64,000 nucleotides of DNA. It comes from Psychrosphaera haliotis. GTDB taxonomy: Bacteria > Pseudomonadota > Gammaproteobacteria > Enterobacterales > Alteromonadaceae. The position numbers were made by a program, and so were the translations under genes. The stretch lies in contig NZ_BAAAFQ010000005.1 in NCBI RefSeq assembly GCF_039523615.1, forward strand, positions 1 through 64,000. The letters run 5' to 3'. Shown here piece after piece: positions 36,268 through 45,237 of this stretch. The stretch's first letter is position 1. Each line of letters starts with the position of its first letter. The notes below the pieces were generated by a model. It had not been told where the DNA came from. It worked only from the letters and a program-made list of their open reading frames with translations, and ran no database searches.

Positions 36268-37488
36268 TTACAAAAACAAATCCACGAGGTTGTTATAGTA
36301 CCTTAAGCCTTTAGTTGTTGTTTTGTAGCAGTCACTATCCGTTTCCTCAAGTAGCCCTAGCTCTATCGCTTTGTTCAAGGTCGCCAGTTGCGTAGCTTTA
36401 GGCAAACCAGTGCGTTGCTCAAATTCTTCCATGCTGAATGCAGACTTCAAGCGTAAACGATTCATAAAATATTCAAAAGGCAAATCGTCGGCTTCGACTC
36501 GCCAAGACTTGTATGTATATGGCTTTGTGAAGTCCATATAACCTTTAGGGTGTTTTACTTTTTCAGTTCTAATTACTTTAATTTGTGCGCTTATTTGAGG
36601 TGCGGCTTGGGTTGACTCAACCCCGTCCGTTTGCACGGTGATTTTGCCATGCGCGCCACAACCAATTCCCAAATAATCACCGAACTTCCAGTAATTGAGG
36701 TTATGACGACATTGATGATCTGGTTTTGAGTAAGCTGAAATCTCATACTGCTCATAGCCAGCTTCGGTCAATAGTTCGTGACCATGTTGCTGAATGTCCC
36801 ACAAGGTATCGTCTTCTGGTAAAACCGGAGGTTTAGAGTGAAAAAGAGTGTTTGGTTCAATGGTTAGTTGATACCAAGAAATATGAAAAGGATTTAACGC
36901 GATAGCCTGCTTAACGTCGGCTAAGGCTTGCTCTAATGACTGATTCGGTAATCCATGCATCAAGTCTAAATTAAAGGTCGATACTGAATCATGAGCAAAG
37001 CCAGCTGCCTTTAAGGCTTCTTCACTGTTGTGAATACGGCCTAATTGAACCAGCTTCTCGAGTTCAAAACTTTGCACGCCAATGGAAATACGATTGACAC
37101 CGGCTTTGGCAAAGCCTTCAAATTTATTCGTTTCTAACGTACCTGGATTCGCTTCTAATGTAATTTCAATATCGTCAGCAAAGGGCACACGCTCTTCAAT
37201 GCCTTTTAACAATGTCGCCATGGCCTGTTCTGATAACAAGCTTGGTGTGCCACCACCAAAAAAGATGGTACTAATTCTACGGCCCTGAACGTATTGTAAG
37301 TCAGCGGTTAAATCATCTAACAAATGCGCAACGTACTCAGTTTCTGGAATACCGCCTTTTAAAGCATGCGAGTTAAAATCGCAATAAGGACACTTTTGAA
37401 CGCACCAAGGGATATGAACATACAAAGAAAGCGGCGGCAAGGCAGGTGTCGATAGTGATGTCGATATTGAAGTCGAAGGTAATGACAA
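36268..37488 (-). CDS. hemW: Radical SAM heme chaperone HemW (coproporphyrinogen oxidase-like)
   Basis: 406 aa if begun at TTG 37488, immediately after the rdgB stop; an upstream TTG at 37521 inside rdgB is also open, and no ATG exists before the conserved start of the family (LPPLSLYVHIPWC). The radical SAM cluster motif C-x-x-x-C-x-x-C reads CVQKCPYC. Further HemW features are FFGGGTPSLLS, EANPGTLE, GVNRISIGVQSF and YEISAYSKPDHQCRHNLNYW. HemW binds heme and is not a true coproporphyrinogen oxidase in characterised cases. The rdgB-hemW order is common in gammaproteobacteria. The C-terminal HemN domain is complete. Confidence 0.93.
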   Translation of the reverse strand: MSLPSTSISTSLSTPALPPLSLYVHIPWCVQKCPYCDFNSHALKGGIPETEYVAHLLDDLTADLQYVQGRRISTIFFGGGTPSLLSEQAMATLLKGIEERVPFADDIEITLEANPGTLETNKFEGFAKAGVNRISIGVQSFELEKLVQLGRIHNSEEALKAAGFAHDSVSTFNLDLMHGLPNQSLEQALADVKQAIALNPFHISWYQLTIEPNTLFHSKPPVLPEDDTLWDIQQHGHELLTEAGYEQYEISAYSKPDHQCRHNLNYWKFGDYLGIGCGAHGKITVQTDGVESTQAAPQISAQIKVIRTEKVKHPKGYMDFTKPYTYKSWRVEADDLPFEYFMNRLRLKSAFSMEEFEQRTGLPKATQLATLNKAIELGLLEETDSDCYKTTTKGLRYYNNLVDLFL

Positions 37489-37489
37489 T

Positions 37490-38119
37490 TTAAATACCCA
37501 GCTCTTTAAATTTAGCAACAAGCTGTTTTAAAGCCTGGCCACGATGGCTAATAGAATGCTTTTCAGCAGGCGTCAATTGAGCGGCGCACTTGTCTAATTG
37601 TGGTTGATAAAATACCGGATCATACCCAAAACCGCTGTCACCTGAACGTTCCGTAGCAATTACGCCGTTCCAGTAACCCTCACAAATAATAGGGCAAGGA
37701 TCGTCAGCGTGACGCATAAATACAATAACGCATACAAATCGAGCCTTACGTTCGCTTGCCGGTTTGCCTTCTAAGGCAGAAAGCAACTTATCAATGTTAG
37801 TGCCGTCTGTTGCGCCTTCGCCAGCAAATCTTGAAGAGTAAATACCCGGTGCGCCATTTAAAGCGGCTACTTCTAGGCCAGAGTCATCAGCAACACAAGG
37901 TAAACCTGTTACTTTTGCGGCGTGCCTTGCTTTAATAATCGCATTTTCGACAAATGTAGTGCCAGTTTCAGGAACCTCTTCAACGTTATAATGCTTTTGC
38001 GGTACAACATTAAAACCAAAAGGGCTTAAAATCTCTTTCAATTCATTTACTTTGCCTTGATTACCTGACGCAAGTAAAAGCTCTTTAATTAACTTTTCTG
38101 ATACAACCGCATTTGACAT
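37490..38119 (-). CDS. rdgB: XTP/dITP diphosphatase RdgB
   Basis: 209 aa house-cleaning pyrophosphatase hydrolysing non-canonical purine nucleoside triphosphates. Motifs: LLASGNQGKVNELKEIL at the N-terminus, VADDSGLEVAALNGAPGIYS (about 78) and SGDSGFGYDPVFYQP (about 158), ending SHRGQALKQLV. AAAGGAA lies about 9 nt before the ATG. hemW follows directly, probably in one transcript. Confidence 0.96.
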   Translation of the reverse strand: MSNAVVSEKLIKELLLASGNQGKVNELKEILSPFGFNVVPQKHYNVEEVPETGTTFVENAIIKARHAAKVTGLPCVADDSGLEVAALNGAPGIYSSRFAGEGATDGTNIDKLLSALEGKPASERKARFVCVIVFMRHADDPCPIICEGYWNGVIATERSGDSGFGYDPVFYQPQLDKCAAQLTPAEKHSISHRGQALKQLVAKFKELGI

Positions 38120-38169
38120 AGGAGGAGTTCCTTTGGCCTAATTTAAACAATATGAAGGGTATTATACGC

Positions 38170-38205
38170 AAAAAAAAACGCTAAGTTCACAATAAACTCA
38201 GCGCT
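38170..38205 (-). terminator. Terminator of sodB
   Basis: On the minus strand a stem (GCGCTGAGTTT pairing with AACTTAGCG, with one G-U pair) with a short loop is followed by a run of T (nine A residues on the plus strand at 38170-38178). It lies about 50 bp past the sodB stop. Confidence 0.75.
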
Positions 38206-38255
38206 TTATATTTATGAAAGAATAGCTTTAAAGCCTATTCTTCATAAAAATGGGA

Positions 38256-38837
38256 TTATGCGAAGTTTTTACCTGCAAAGTCCCAGTTTACTAGTGCCCA
38301 GAAACCTTTTAAGTATTCAGGACGAACGTTACGGTAGTCAATGTAGTAAGCGTGTTCCCAAAGGTCTACTGTCATAAGAGGTGTAACACCTGCTTCAGTA
38401 ATTGGAGTGCCCGCGTTTGACGTGTTAACGATGTCTAAAGAACCGTCAGCTAGTTTAACTAACCAAGTCCAGCTAGAACCAAAGTTGTTAACCGCTTTGT
38501 CGTTAAATGCAGCTTGGAAATCTTCAAAAGAACCCCATTTTGCATTGATAGCGTCAGCAAGTGCACCAGTAGGAGCGCCACCGCCATTTGGACTCATAGA
38601 GTTCCAGTAGAAAGTGTGGTTCCAGATTTGAGCAGCGTTGTTGAATACACCACCTTCAGAAGTCTTAACGATGTCTTCTAAAGACTTACCTTCAAACTCA
38701 GTACCACCGATTAGGCCGTTCAACTTTACTACGTAAGTATTGTGGTGCTTACCGTGGTGAAAGTCTAAAGTCTCAGCTGAAATGTGTGGTTCTAATGCAT
38801 CTTTTGCATAAGGTAGAGCTGGTAATTCGAATGCCAT
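38256..38837 (-). CDS. sodB: Iron superoxide dismutase
   Basis: 193 aa. Metal ligands are visible: His in LDFHHGKHHNTYV, His in IWNHTFYWNSM, and Asp/His in DLWEHAYYIDYRN. Residues around SPNGGG and NFGSSWTWLV favour the Fe form over Mn. Cytoplasmic dismutation of superoxide. The gene stands divergent from grxD, with a perfect 17-bp palindrome in the shared upstream region, and ends at its own terminator. Confidence 0.96.
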   Translation of the reverse strand: MAFELPALPYAKDALEPHISAETLDFHHGKHHNTYVVKLNGLIGGTEFEGKSLEDIVKTSEGGVFNNAAQIWNHTFYWNSMSPNGGGAPTGALADAINAKWGSFEDFQAAFNDKAVNNFGSSWTWLVKLADGSLDIVNTSNAGTPITEAGVTPLMTVDLWEHAYYIDYRNVRPEYLKGFWALVNWDFAGKNFA

Positions 38838-38888
38838 AATGGTTGTCTCCGTTGGCTTTGTTTATGTTTGCTGATAAGATTATAAAAG

Positions 38889-38905
38889 TTGAGTAATTTA
38901 CTCAA
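38889..38905. promoter_or_regulatory. Perfect 17-bp palindrome upstream of sodB
   Basis: TTGAGTAA-T-TTACTCAA is a perfect inverted repeat with 8-bp arms, 52-68 bp upstream of the sodB ATG and in the region shared with grxD. It may be an operator for a dimeric regulator. It does not resemble the Fur box, and I cannot assign the regulator. Confidence 0.45.
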
Positions 38906-39060
38906 GTATCGTTTTATATCTTTCATTTTATTTAATCATTAATAAATATGACTTAAAGTTTGTTTTTCAAGTCTAAAGTTATAAAACGACGCATTTTATT
39001 TTTAAGATCAGACATAAGTCTAGTCGTCGTGTAAAAATTTACCATAAAGAAGAGGTAGCA

Positions 39061-39405
39061 ATGGAAACCATTGATAAAATTAAAAAACAAATCACAGAGA
39101 ACCCAATTCTGATCTACATGAAAGGTAGCCCTAAATTGCCATCTTGTGGTTTTTCTTCTCAAGCCTCTCAAGCATTAATGCAAGTTGGCGAACCGTTTGC
39201 GTACGTTGATATCCTTCAAAACCCAGATATTCGTGCAGAACTTCCTGGTTATGCTGAATGGCCAACATTCCCACAATTATGGGTAGACGGCGAATTAGTT
39301 GGTGGTTGTGACATCATCATGGAGATGTTCCAAAAAGGTGAACTTCAACCACTAATTTCTGAAACAGCAGCAAAATACAAAACAGAAGACGATTCTGCAG
39401 AGTAA
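39061..39405 (+). CDS. grxD: Monothiol glutaredoxin GrxD (Grx4)
   Basis: 114 aa with the class II monothiol active site CGFS in KGSPKLPSCGFSSQA (about residues 20-34) and the downstream WPTFPQLWVDGELVGGCDII motif. Such proteins bind [2Fe-2S] clusters as glutathione-bridged dimers and act in iron-sulfur trafficking. The ATG has GAGGTAGCA upstream. A terminator follows. Divergent from sodB, so both genes handle iron or oxidative stress. Confidence 0.96.
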   Translation: METIDKIKKQITENPILIYMKGSPKLPSCGFSSQASQALMQVGEPFAYVDILQNPDIRAELPGYAEWPTFPQLWVDGELVGGCDIIMEMFQKGELQPLISETAAKYKTEDDSAE

Positions 39406-39460
39406 GCTAGCCAAGCTAGGTTGATAAAAACCAAGCTGTTAAAAGAAAGAATAAAGAATT

Positions 39461-39484
39461 AAAAGGCCTGAAAGGGCCTTTTTT
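39461..39484 (+). terminator. Terminator of grxD
   Basis: The stem AAAAGGCC / GGCCTTTT with a 6-nt loop is followed by further T residues. It lies about 55 bp after the grxD stop. Confidence 0.85.
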
Positions 39485-39589
39485 CATTTTCGCTTAAATG
39501 GCTTAGAATTTGCTTTGTTCTTAACTTGAACTTAACTTGAGCTTAAGTTGTGATGTCTCAACCTTTTGTAGTGTAGGTGCATATTTAAT

Positions 39590-41218
39590 ATGAAAAGCCC
39601 AGTGTTTGTAATTACTCTGTTTATTTTAGCTATCTTATCTGGTTGTTCTGGCAGCGAATCAAGTGATCCCTCTGGAAACAATCTAGCAAGTGTAAACATA
39701 GGCTCCGACATAACGGTATTAGAGGGGCAAACATTTGCCTTAACGGCGTCAGTTTATCCTGAAACGGGCTCTGCAGTATGGACGCAAGTTCAAGGCCCAA
39801 CCATTGAAGACTTTCCCGTTGATCCTGCGCTAGAAATTACACTTGTCGCACCAACCATCTACATCGACAGCGTAATCATCGTAAAAGTAACCTACACCAC
39901 AGAAGATGGGCAACGTGTTGAAGACGAAATAAATATTTCAGTAACTAACGTAAACGAAGACCCAATTGCGCGTATCACCAATAATACCGACGCAGTGGCG
40001 CCATATGAAACATTTGAAGTTATTTCATTGTCGGCTGAAGATAGCAGTGACCCTGATGGTGAAATTCGCTATTACCAGTGGACTCAAATAGATGAAAATC
40101 CGTCCCTTCAATTATTATCACCCGCCACGTTAAGTGAAATCACATTTCAAGCGCCTTACGTTACTCAAATTACAAATTACAAATTTGAGTTGCAGGTGAC
40201 CGACAACTACGGTTTGAGTGCTACCAATACAATAGATATCCAAATTGCAGCAGCAGAGGGCACGGTAGCCACAGCTGGACAAGATCAAATAGTTGATGAA
40301 TTCACCAAAGTCATTTTAGATGCGTCAGACAGTGTATCTATCGACAATGTATTGTCGTGTGAGTGGGAACAGCTTACGGGTTTGAGTGTAAGCATAACCA
40401 ATGCAGACCAATGTGTTGCTGAATTTTTTGCGCCAAACGTAGACTCCACGGAATTGTTAACCTTCCAAGTAACGGTCATCGACAATGCCAGTAATAGCGA
40501 ATCAGACACCGTAAACATTACCGTTAACCCGTTGAACTTAGGTAGCTTACATGACTCAGGCGTTATTGAATGTTATGGCGCAACCGACGTAGTACCGTGC
40601 AACAACGTAGACTACCCAAATCAAGACGCCGACACTGGGCGAGACTCAGTAAGAGACGCTATAGATAAAAGCGGCTCAGGCGACAAAACCTTTGATTTTA
40701 CAAAATTTGATATCAATGGCGATGAATTGCCAAGTGACTCTTTAGTATTTAGTTGCGTAAGAGACAACTTTACTGGCTTAGTATGGGAAGTAAAAGTAGA
40801 TAACGCCAGCCCACAATATAGTGAGCTTCACGGTGTTGAAAACTATTACAGCATTGACGACACCTTGCCAGGACAAACAACTTGTTCAAATGTAGGCAGT
40901 TGTGGCAGCGAAACCTTTATTGAAGAGGTGAACGACTCTACCTTTTGTGGCGGCGCAAACTGGCGCTTGCCAACATACCTAGAATTGATCCAAATACTGG
41001 ATTATGGCGAACTAGATCAGTCCAATCTATTTCCTACAGATTTTTTCCCGAACTCACCGGATGCGGCAACGTTAAACCACTTATTTTATTGGGTATCAGA
41101 AATTAATATTGAAGGCGAAAATGAATCATTGCAGTGGGTTATAGACCTCAGAACGGGAGATGACTCAGCAATCAGTGTTTCAAAAGGTGCGTACATTCGT
41201 TTAGTAAGAAACCCATGA
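39590..41218 (+). CDS. Lipoprotein with PKD/Ig-like domains and C-terminal Lcl (DUF1566) domain
   Basis: 542 aa. The signal peptide ends in lipobox LSGC (Cys about residue 19). Three Ig/PKD-like beta domains follow (about 30-120, 125-220 and 225-315), each with a pattern like A-G-x-D-Q and V-x-L-x-A-S-x-S. A C-terminal Lcl/DUF1566 domain spans about 390-542, with TGLVWEVK, NWRLPTYLELIQILD and YIRLVRNP. Lcl-type domains occur in collagen-like and other surface proteins; their role is not settled, though adhesion has been reported for Legionella Lcl. The next gene, 43 bp on, is a smaller protein with the same domain, probably co-transcribed. Exact function unknown. Confidence 0.85.
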   Translation: MKSPVFVITLFILAILSGCSGSESSDPSGNNLASVNIGSDITVLEGQTFALTASVYPETGSAVWTQVQGPTIEDFPVDPALEITLVAPTIYIDSVIIVKVTYTTEDGQRVEDEINISVTNVNEDPIARITNNTDAVAPYETFEVISLSAEDSSDPDGEIRYYQWTQIDENPSLQLLSPATLSEITFQAPYVTQITNYKFELQVTDNYGLSATNTIDIQIAAAEGTVATAGQDQIVDEFTKVILDASDSVSIDNVLSCEWEQLTGLSVSITNADQCVAEFFAPNVDSTELLTFQVTVIDNASNSESDTVNITVNPLNLGSLHDSGVIECYGATDVVPCNNVDYPNQDADTGRDSVRDAIDKSGSGDKTFDFTKFDINGDELPSDSLVFSCVRDNFTGLVWEVKVDNASPQYSELHGVENYYSIDDTLPGQTTCSNVGSCGSETFIEEVNDSTFCGGANWRLPTYLELIQILDYGELDQSNLFPTDFFPNSPDAATLNHLFYWVSEINIEGENESLQWVIDLRTGDDSAISVSKGAYIRLVRNP

Positions 41219-41261
41219 AAATAATCGTTAAGATAGATTTGAAAAATAGGATCTCCGTTTT

Positions 41262-41804
41262 ATGAAAAAACTTAAAGCGTCCATTATTGCTAGCTCAGTC
41301 ATTATTAGCTCAATGCTTTTTTGCACAAACGCTGTTGCTCAAGAATGTCCTGGGACAAGCACAACCTCGCCAACTGATAACTTTATTACAGAAGACATTA
41401 GCCAAGAAATGGTGATTGACTCAACAACGGGTTTAGCATGGGCAAGGTGTGTTGTAGGCCAAACATGGAATGGCACAACAGAAACCTGCACAGGTGAAGC
41501 GTTAAGGTTGACCTGGCAAGAAGCGCTGCAAGCGTCGTCTAGTTATCAAGCTGGCAATTATGATGACTGGCGTGTGCCCAATATAAAAGAGCTGGTTTCA
41601 ATTGTAGAGCGAGCCTGTGTTGACCCAGCGACAAACTTAACAATATTCAATAGTGCGCCAGCACAAAACTACTGGTCATCAACGCCAAATACAAACGCAA
41701 CCAAAAAAGACGAAGCGTGGGCAATGGGTTTTTATAATGGCCGAATAGACAGCAACAATAAAAATAGTGATTTCTATGTACGAATGGTCAGGTACGCTGA
41801 ATAA
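41262..41804 (+). CDS. Secreted Lcl-domain (DUF1566) protein
   Basis: 180 aa with a signal peptide (IASSVIISSMLFCTNAVAQ, residues 9-27, cleavage after AVA). Almost the whole mature protein is a DUF1566/Lcl C-terminal domain: DSTTGLAWARC, YDDWRVPNIKELVSIVE, YWSSTPNT and FYVRMVRYAE, with Cys residues that could form disulfides. It sits 43 bp after the larger lipoprotein carrying the same domain. No enzyme motifs are seen; function unknown. Confidence 0.83.
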   Translation: MKKLKASIIASSVIISSMLFCTNAVAQECPGTSTTSPTDNFITEDISQEMVIDSTTGLAWARCVVGQTWNGTTETCTGEALRLTWQEALQASSSYQAGNYDDWRVPNIKELVSIVERACVDPATNLTIFNSAPAQNYWSSTPNTNATKKDEAWAMGFYNGRIDSNNKNSDFYVRMVRYAE

Positions 41805-41875
41805 CATTGATTTTATTTCGGCTTGCTCACAGACTAATCATCATGTCTAATTGCGTCTGATTTTCGCATCAATAA

Positions 41876-42664
41876 ATGGTTGCCGTTTTGCCTACAAAAG
41901 TTTTATTTTTAACATTCATTTTATTATTAAGTTCTGTTTTTTCCTCTCAGGCACAGGCTGAACAGTGTCCTATTCGCCTTAAATTTGGTTTATTAATTTC
42001 CCCAGATCATATTCGCATAATGGAAATGGGCCGCACTCAAATGCAAATTAACAATGACGCTGAGTTATTTATAAGAGGCGAGTTAATTACGCTGACGGAC
42101 CAAGAACGTTACATGTTGCAAGAGTTTAGTATGGGACTTCGCAAAGAGTTACCGGAAATTGTTGCCATTGCGATGGACAGTTTAGACATAGGCTTTGATG
42201 CGCTTAATAAAGTAATTAAAGGGTTTGCAGGAACCGATGCCGCCGCGGAAATTGAAGATCACTTTATGGAATTGCGATTTGGATTACTTAAACGTTTTGC
42301 TCGTAGTGGTGACAATTTTTACATCGCACCTCAAGGTTTAAATGAATTGGATGACTTTTTTACCGACAAATTGTCAGGTCAAATTTCTAACGTAGTTACC
42401 GACTCAATGCGCGTAATGCTTGGCGCAATGGGCGAAGCCTATCGTCAAAGTGAGGGACTAGTAGAAGGGCAAGTTTACGATGTTAACGAAAGCGTTGAAA
42501 AGCTAAGCGCCAGTGTTGAAAAGTCACTCGCTTTTAATGCCAATAGACTTGCAGGACAGGCCGCTAAGTTTTGTGAGCGTTTTGAAAGTTTAGACCGAAC
42601 AGAAGCCAGACTGCAAAATCAGATACCTGAACTTAGAAAATATGATATTTTAGGTCGCCAATAA
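41876..42664 (+). CDS. DUF2884 (YggN-family) periplasmic protein
   Basis: 262 aa with a signal peptide (hydrophobic FLTFILLLSSVFSSQAQA, cleavage about residue 28). The rest is helical and acidic, matching the YggN/DUF2884 family (CPIRLKFGLLISPDHIRIME at the mature start). No catalytic motif is visible and the family has no settled function. The ATG has a weak ribosome site. dgkA follows 27 bp later in the same direction. Confidence 0.8.
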   Translation: MVAVLPTKVLFLTFILLLSSVFSSQAQAEQCPIRLKFGLLISPDHIRIMEMGRTQMQINNDAELFIRGELITLTDQERYMLQEFSMGLRKELPEIVAIAMDSLDIGFDALNKVIKGFAGTDAAAEIEDHFMELRFGLLKRFARSGDNFYIAPQGLNELDDFFTDKLSGQISNVVTDSMRVMLGAMGEAYRQSEGLVEGQVYDVNESVEKLSASVEKSLAFNANRLAGQAAKFCERFESLDRTEARLQNQIPELRKYDILGRQ

Positions 42665-42691
42665 ACAAACCATAGAAGTAGAACGTTACTC

Positions 42692-43075
42692 ATGAGTGCA
42701 AATCAAGCGCCGTTAGACAAGCCTAATGGTCAAGGCTTTCGCCGCATTTTCAAAGCTACCTATTGTTCAATACTAGGATTCAAAGCTGCATTTAAGCATG
42801 AAGCTGCTTTTAGGCAGGAGTTACTACTGTTTGTTTTATTATCCCCACTTGCCTGGTTCATCTCAGAGTCTTTAATGGACTTTGTATCGCTAATAGTAGT
42901 GATGATTTTAGTTTTGATTGTTGAGCTCTTAAATTCAGCGATTGAAGCTGTTGTGGACCGAGTAGGTTTAGAACGTCACGAATTGTCAGGGCGAGCTAAA
43001 GATTTAGGTAGCGCCGCTGTAACTTTGTCACTGGTTATTGCCGGTATTGTTTGGATTGCACACATCATAAAGTAG
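42692..43075 (+). CDS. dgkA: Diacylglycerol kinase (prokaryotic type)
   Basis: 127 aa with three membrane helices. Diagnostic residues include the N-terminal KHEAAFRQELLLF and the active-site region VELLNSAIEAVVDRVGLERH with SGRAKDLGSAAV. It phosphorylates diacylglycerol to phosphatidic acid in the inner membrane, recycling lipid released by transfer of phospholipid head groups. The following gene, 9 bp on, encodes a YejM-like membrane hydrolase; a dgkA neighbour is common for head-group transferases. Confidence 0.95.
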   Translation: MSANQAPLDKPNGQGFRRIFKATYCSILGFKAAFKHEAAFRQELLLFVLLSPLAWFISESLMDFVSLIVVMILVLIVELLNSAIEAVVDRVGLERHELSGRAKDLGSAAVTLSLVIAGIVWIAHIIK

Positions 43076-43084
43076 TAAATATAA

Positions 43085-45103
43085 ATGGATTTTTTTGATA
43101 TAAAAAAGAACGGTTCGCTTAGCTATAAGTTTCTGTTAGTGAGCTTTGCCTTTAGCTTTTTACTGCTCATCGGTTTTACTGGTTTAGCAGGCTGGCCATC
43201 AAGTATTTGGGGTGGCATTTACGCTTCACTGACTCCGCTTTATTACTTCGTTATACTTTTGTTTATCACCACGTTACTGCAGCCACTGTTATGGTTTAAA
43301 CAGACCATTTGGGTACTAGTGGCGGGCAAAACGTTAATTGATTTGGCACTTATCGCTGACTTTTTCTTATTCCGAGTTTACCGTTTTCACGGCGACTTAA
43401 TGTTTTTTAATATGCTAATTAATGACTTTAAAGGCGTTGGCATTTCTATTGGAATGGTGTTGGCATCAATTGTGGTTGCCGCTTTAGTTTTTGCAATAAA
43501 TGCCCTGGTTGTTATTTATTTAATAAAAAAAGCACCGCGGCTCAAGCCTTTAAAAGTTAATGGCATAATGTTTGGCTTGTTTTTAATAAGTCAGCTTATT
43601 CATATTGTTGGTTTTGAATATAAAGTGAATGCCGTTACTAAATACACGCCATATTTGCCATATTATGCACCTATTACATCAGGCAGCTTGATGGCAAAGC
43701 TACAAGCTAAATGGCCGTCGGTATTTCCAAAAATTAACCACGAAGAACAAGCCTTGTTATCCAACTTAGTAAATGACAGTAGTAAAGGTGGACTGTTCAA
43801 ATACCCTAAATCTGAACTTCAGTGTCAGGTTGAACCCCGTGATAGATCTGCTGCTGGCTCTAAGAGTGATTCTGAGGTTGATTCTAGTAGTGATTCTAAC
43901 GTTGATTCTAGTAGTGATTCTAAAGGTGGCTCTAAAAGTCAGTCTATGGGTGAGGTTGTTGGGCTTCGTCCAAACATCTTAATTTTTGTTGCAGAAAGTT
44001 GGCGACAGGATGCATTAAATGCAGATGTGACACCAAAAATACACGCCATAAGCGAACTGCCTAATAGCAGCCAGTTTAATAATCACCTTAGCGGCGGCAG
44101 CGTTACCGTCAATGGCATGTTTTCATTGCTTTATGGTCTAAACCCAACCTATCGCCCATTTGCAGAAAGTGCACCTATGGCCAACAGAAGTGCGTTTATA
44201 AAACAGTTAGAAAACTTAGGTTATGACATTGGTGTTTACACCTCGTCTAACTTAGAGCCATTCTCATTGCAAACCATGTTATTTGGCCAATTAGATGAGT
44301 CGCAATTTTTTAATCCAATGGATGCAGACGTTGACGTAAATGATGCCGTAGTAACGGAACGAGTTATTCAAGATATACGGGCAGGTAACAAATCAAACAA
44401 GCCATGGTTTAAACTCGTGTTTTTAACCTCGTCGCATCATGCTTATAACTATCCAAATCGTTTTGAAAAGTTTACACCGGTTGAACAAAACCCAGAGCGC
44501 TTTGTATTTAATCCTGGAATGGAACCGGGTCCGCTAGTTAATCGTTATAAAAACTCCGTGCACTACATTGATGACTTATTTGGTCAAATTTGGTCGAGCG
44601 TAGCGGAATCGCAATACGCTGAGAATACACTAACAGTGATCACGTCTGATCATGGCGAAGAGTTTGATGATAACAAAATTGGCTTTTGGGGACATGGCAA
44701 TAACTTTAGTCGTGCCCAAGTTGCCGTACCTATGGTTATTCATCAAGGTGCAAAACTAAAGCAAGCATTGGTATCACAGGGTAAATCATTAATTAAATCA
44801 ACAAATCAGCTAACTGGTCATGTAGATTTAGTGCCGACTATTATGGCGGATGTTTTGGCTTGTAAAAATCCAGTAAGTGATTACGCAAGTGGCTTTTCAT
44901 TGTTTAATGAAAGGCCAGACCGAGACGGCTTAGTGGTGGCGAGCTACATTGATACCGCTTATATAATGGACAACTCCGTGTTTTCCACAAACTTGGCGTT
45001 GGGTAACTATAACTTTAACGACATGAACAAAAGCGCAAGCGAAGTAAACTTTCAAAAGTTGAATAAATTAAAAATACAATCCACGTCAATGCTCAATCGA
45101 TAA
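43085..45103 (+). CDS. YejM/PbgA-like membrane-anchored sulfatase-fold protein
   Basis: 672 aa. Five membrane helices (about 15-195) precede a periplasmic sulfatase/alkaline-phosphatase-fold domain (about 295-640), with NILIFVAESWRQDAL, GMFSLLYGLNPTYRPF and TVITSDHGEEFDD. The YejM-like pattern F-x-L-x-Y-G-L/I-x-P-T-Y is clear. The nucleophile position usually occupied by Thr falls in GSVTVNG, so activity cannot be judged. Between the parts lies a Ser/Asp-rich linker (about 258-285) coded by a 24-bp duplication. In enterobacteria YejM regulates LpxC and lipopolysaccharide balance. Other options are phosphoethanolamine or glycerophosphate transfer; the dgkA neighbour would fit the latter. Confidence 0.82.
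   Translation: MDFFDIKKNGSLSYKFLLVSFAFSFLLLIGFTGLAGWPSSIWGGIYASLTPLYYFVILLFITTLLQPLLWFKQTIWVLVAGKTLIDLALIADFFLFRVYRFHGDLMFFNMLINDFKGVGISIGMVLASIVVAALVFAINALVVIYLIKKAPRLKPLKVNGIMFGLFLISQLIHIVGFEYKVNAVTKYTPYLPYYAPITSGSLMAKLQAKWPSVFPKINHEEQALLSNLVNDSSKGGLFKYPKSELQCQVEPRDRSAAGSKSDSEVDSSSDSNVDSSSDSKGGSKSQSMGEVVGLRPNILIFVAESWRQDALNADVTPKIHAISELPNSSQFNNHLSGGSVTVNGMFSLLYGLNPTYRPFAESAPMANRSAFIKQLENLGYDIGVYTSSNLEPFSLQTMLFGQLDESQFFNPMDADVDVNDAVVTERVIQDIRAGNKSNKPWFKLVFLTSSHHAYNYPNRFEKFTPVEQNPERFVFNPGMEPGPLVNRYKNSVHYIDDLFGQIWSSVAESQYAENTLTVITSDHGEEFDDNKIGFWGHGNNFSRAQVAVPMVIHQGAKLKQALVSQGKSLIKSTNQLTGHVDLVPTIMADVLACKNPVSDYASGFSLFNERPDRDGLVVASYIDTAYIMDNSVFSTNLALGNYNFNDMNKSASEVNFQKLNKLKIQSTSMLNR
43877..43924 (+). 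repeat. 24-bp in-frame tandem duplication coding VDSSSDS(N/K)
   Basis: Two 24-bp units, differing only in the last base, lie side by side inside the YejM-like gene (43877-43900 and 43901-43924), within a longer GATTCT-rich stretch from about 43855. Being 24 bp long, gain or loss of a unit keeps the frame and only changes linker length. Confidence 0.9.
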
Positions 45104-45237
45104 ACAGTTTGTCTCATATTTATGCAATGTACCGCTATAGCCTTGCAACCTAGCGTTGATGACTGTATAAATCTTGAGGTTAAATTTTTAATATAAAAAT
45201 AATATATAAATATTATAAAAATAAAAAAGGGTAAATT

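Noticed and set aside
43773..43982. Alternative frame over the Ser/Asp linker of the YejM-like gene
   Set aside because: A Val/Leu-rich by-product of the GATTCT repeat; the main frame is continuous across it.
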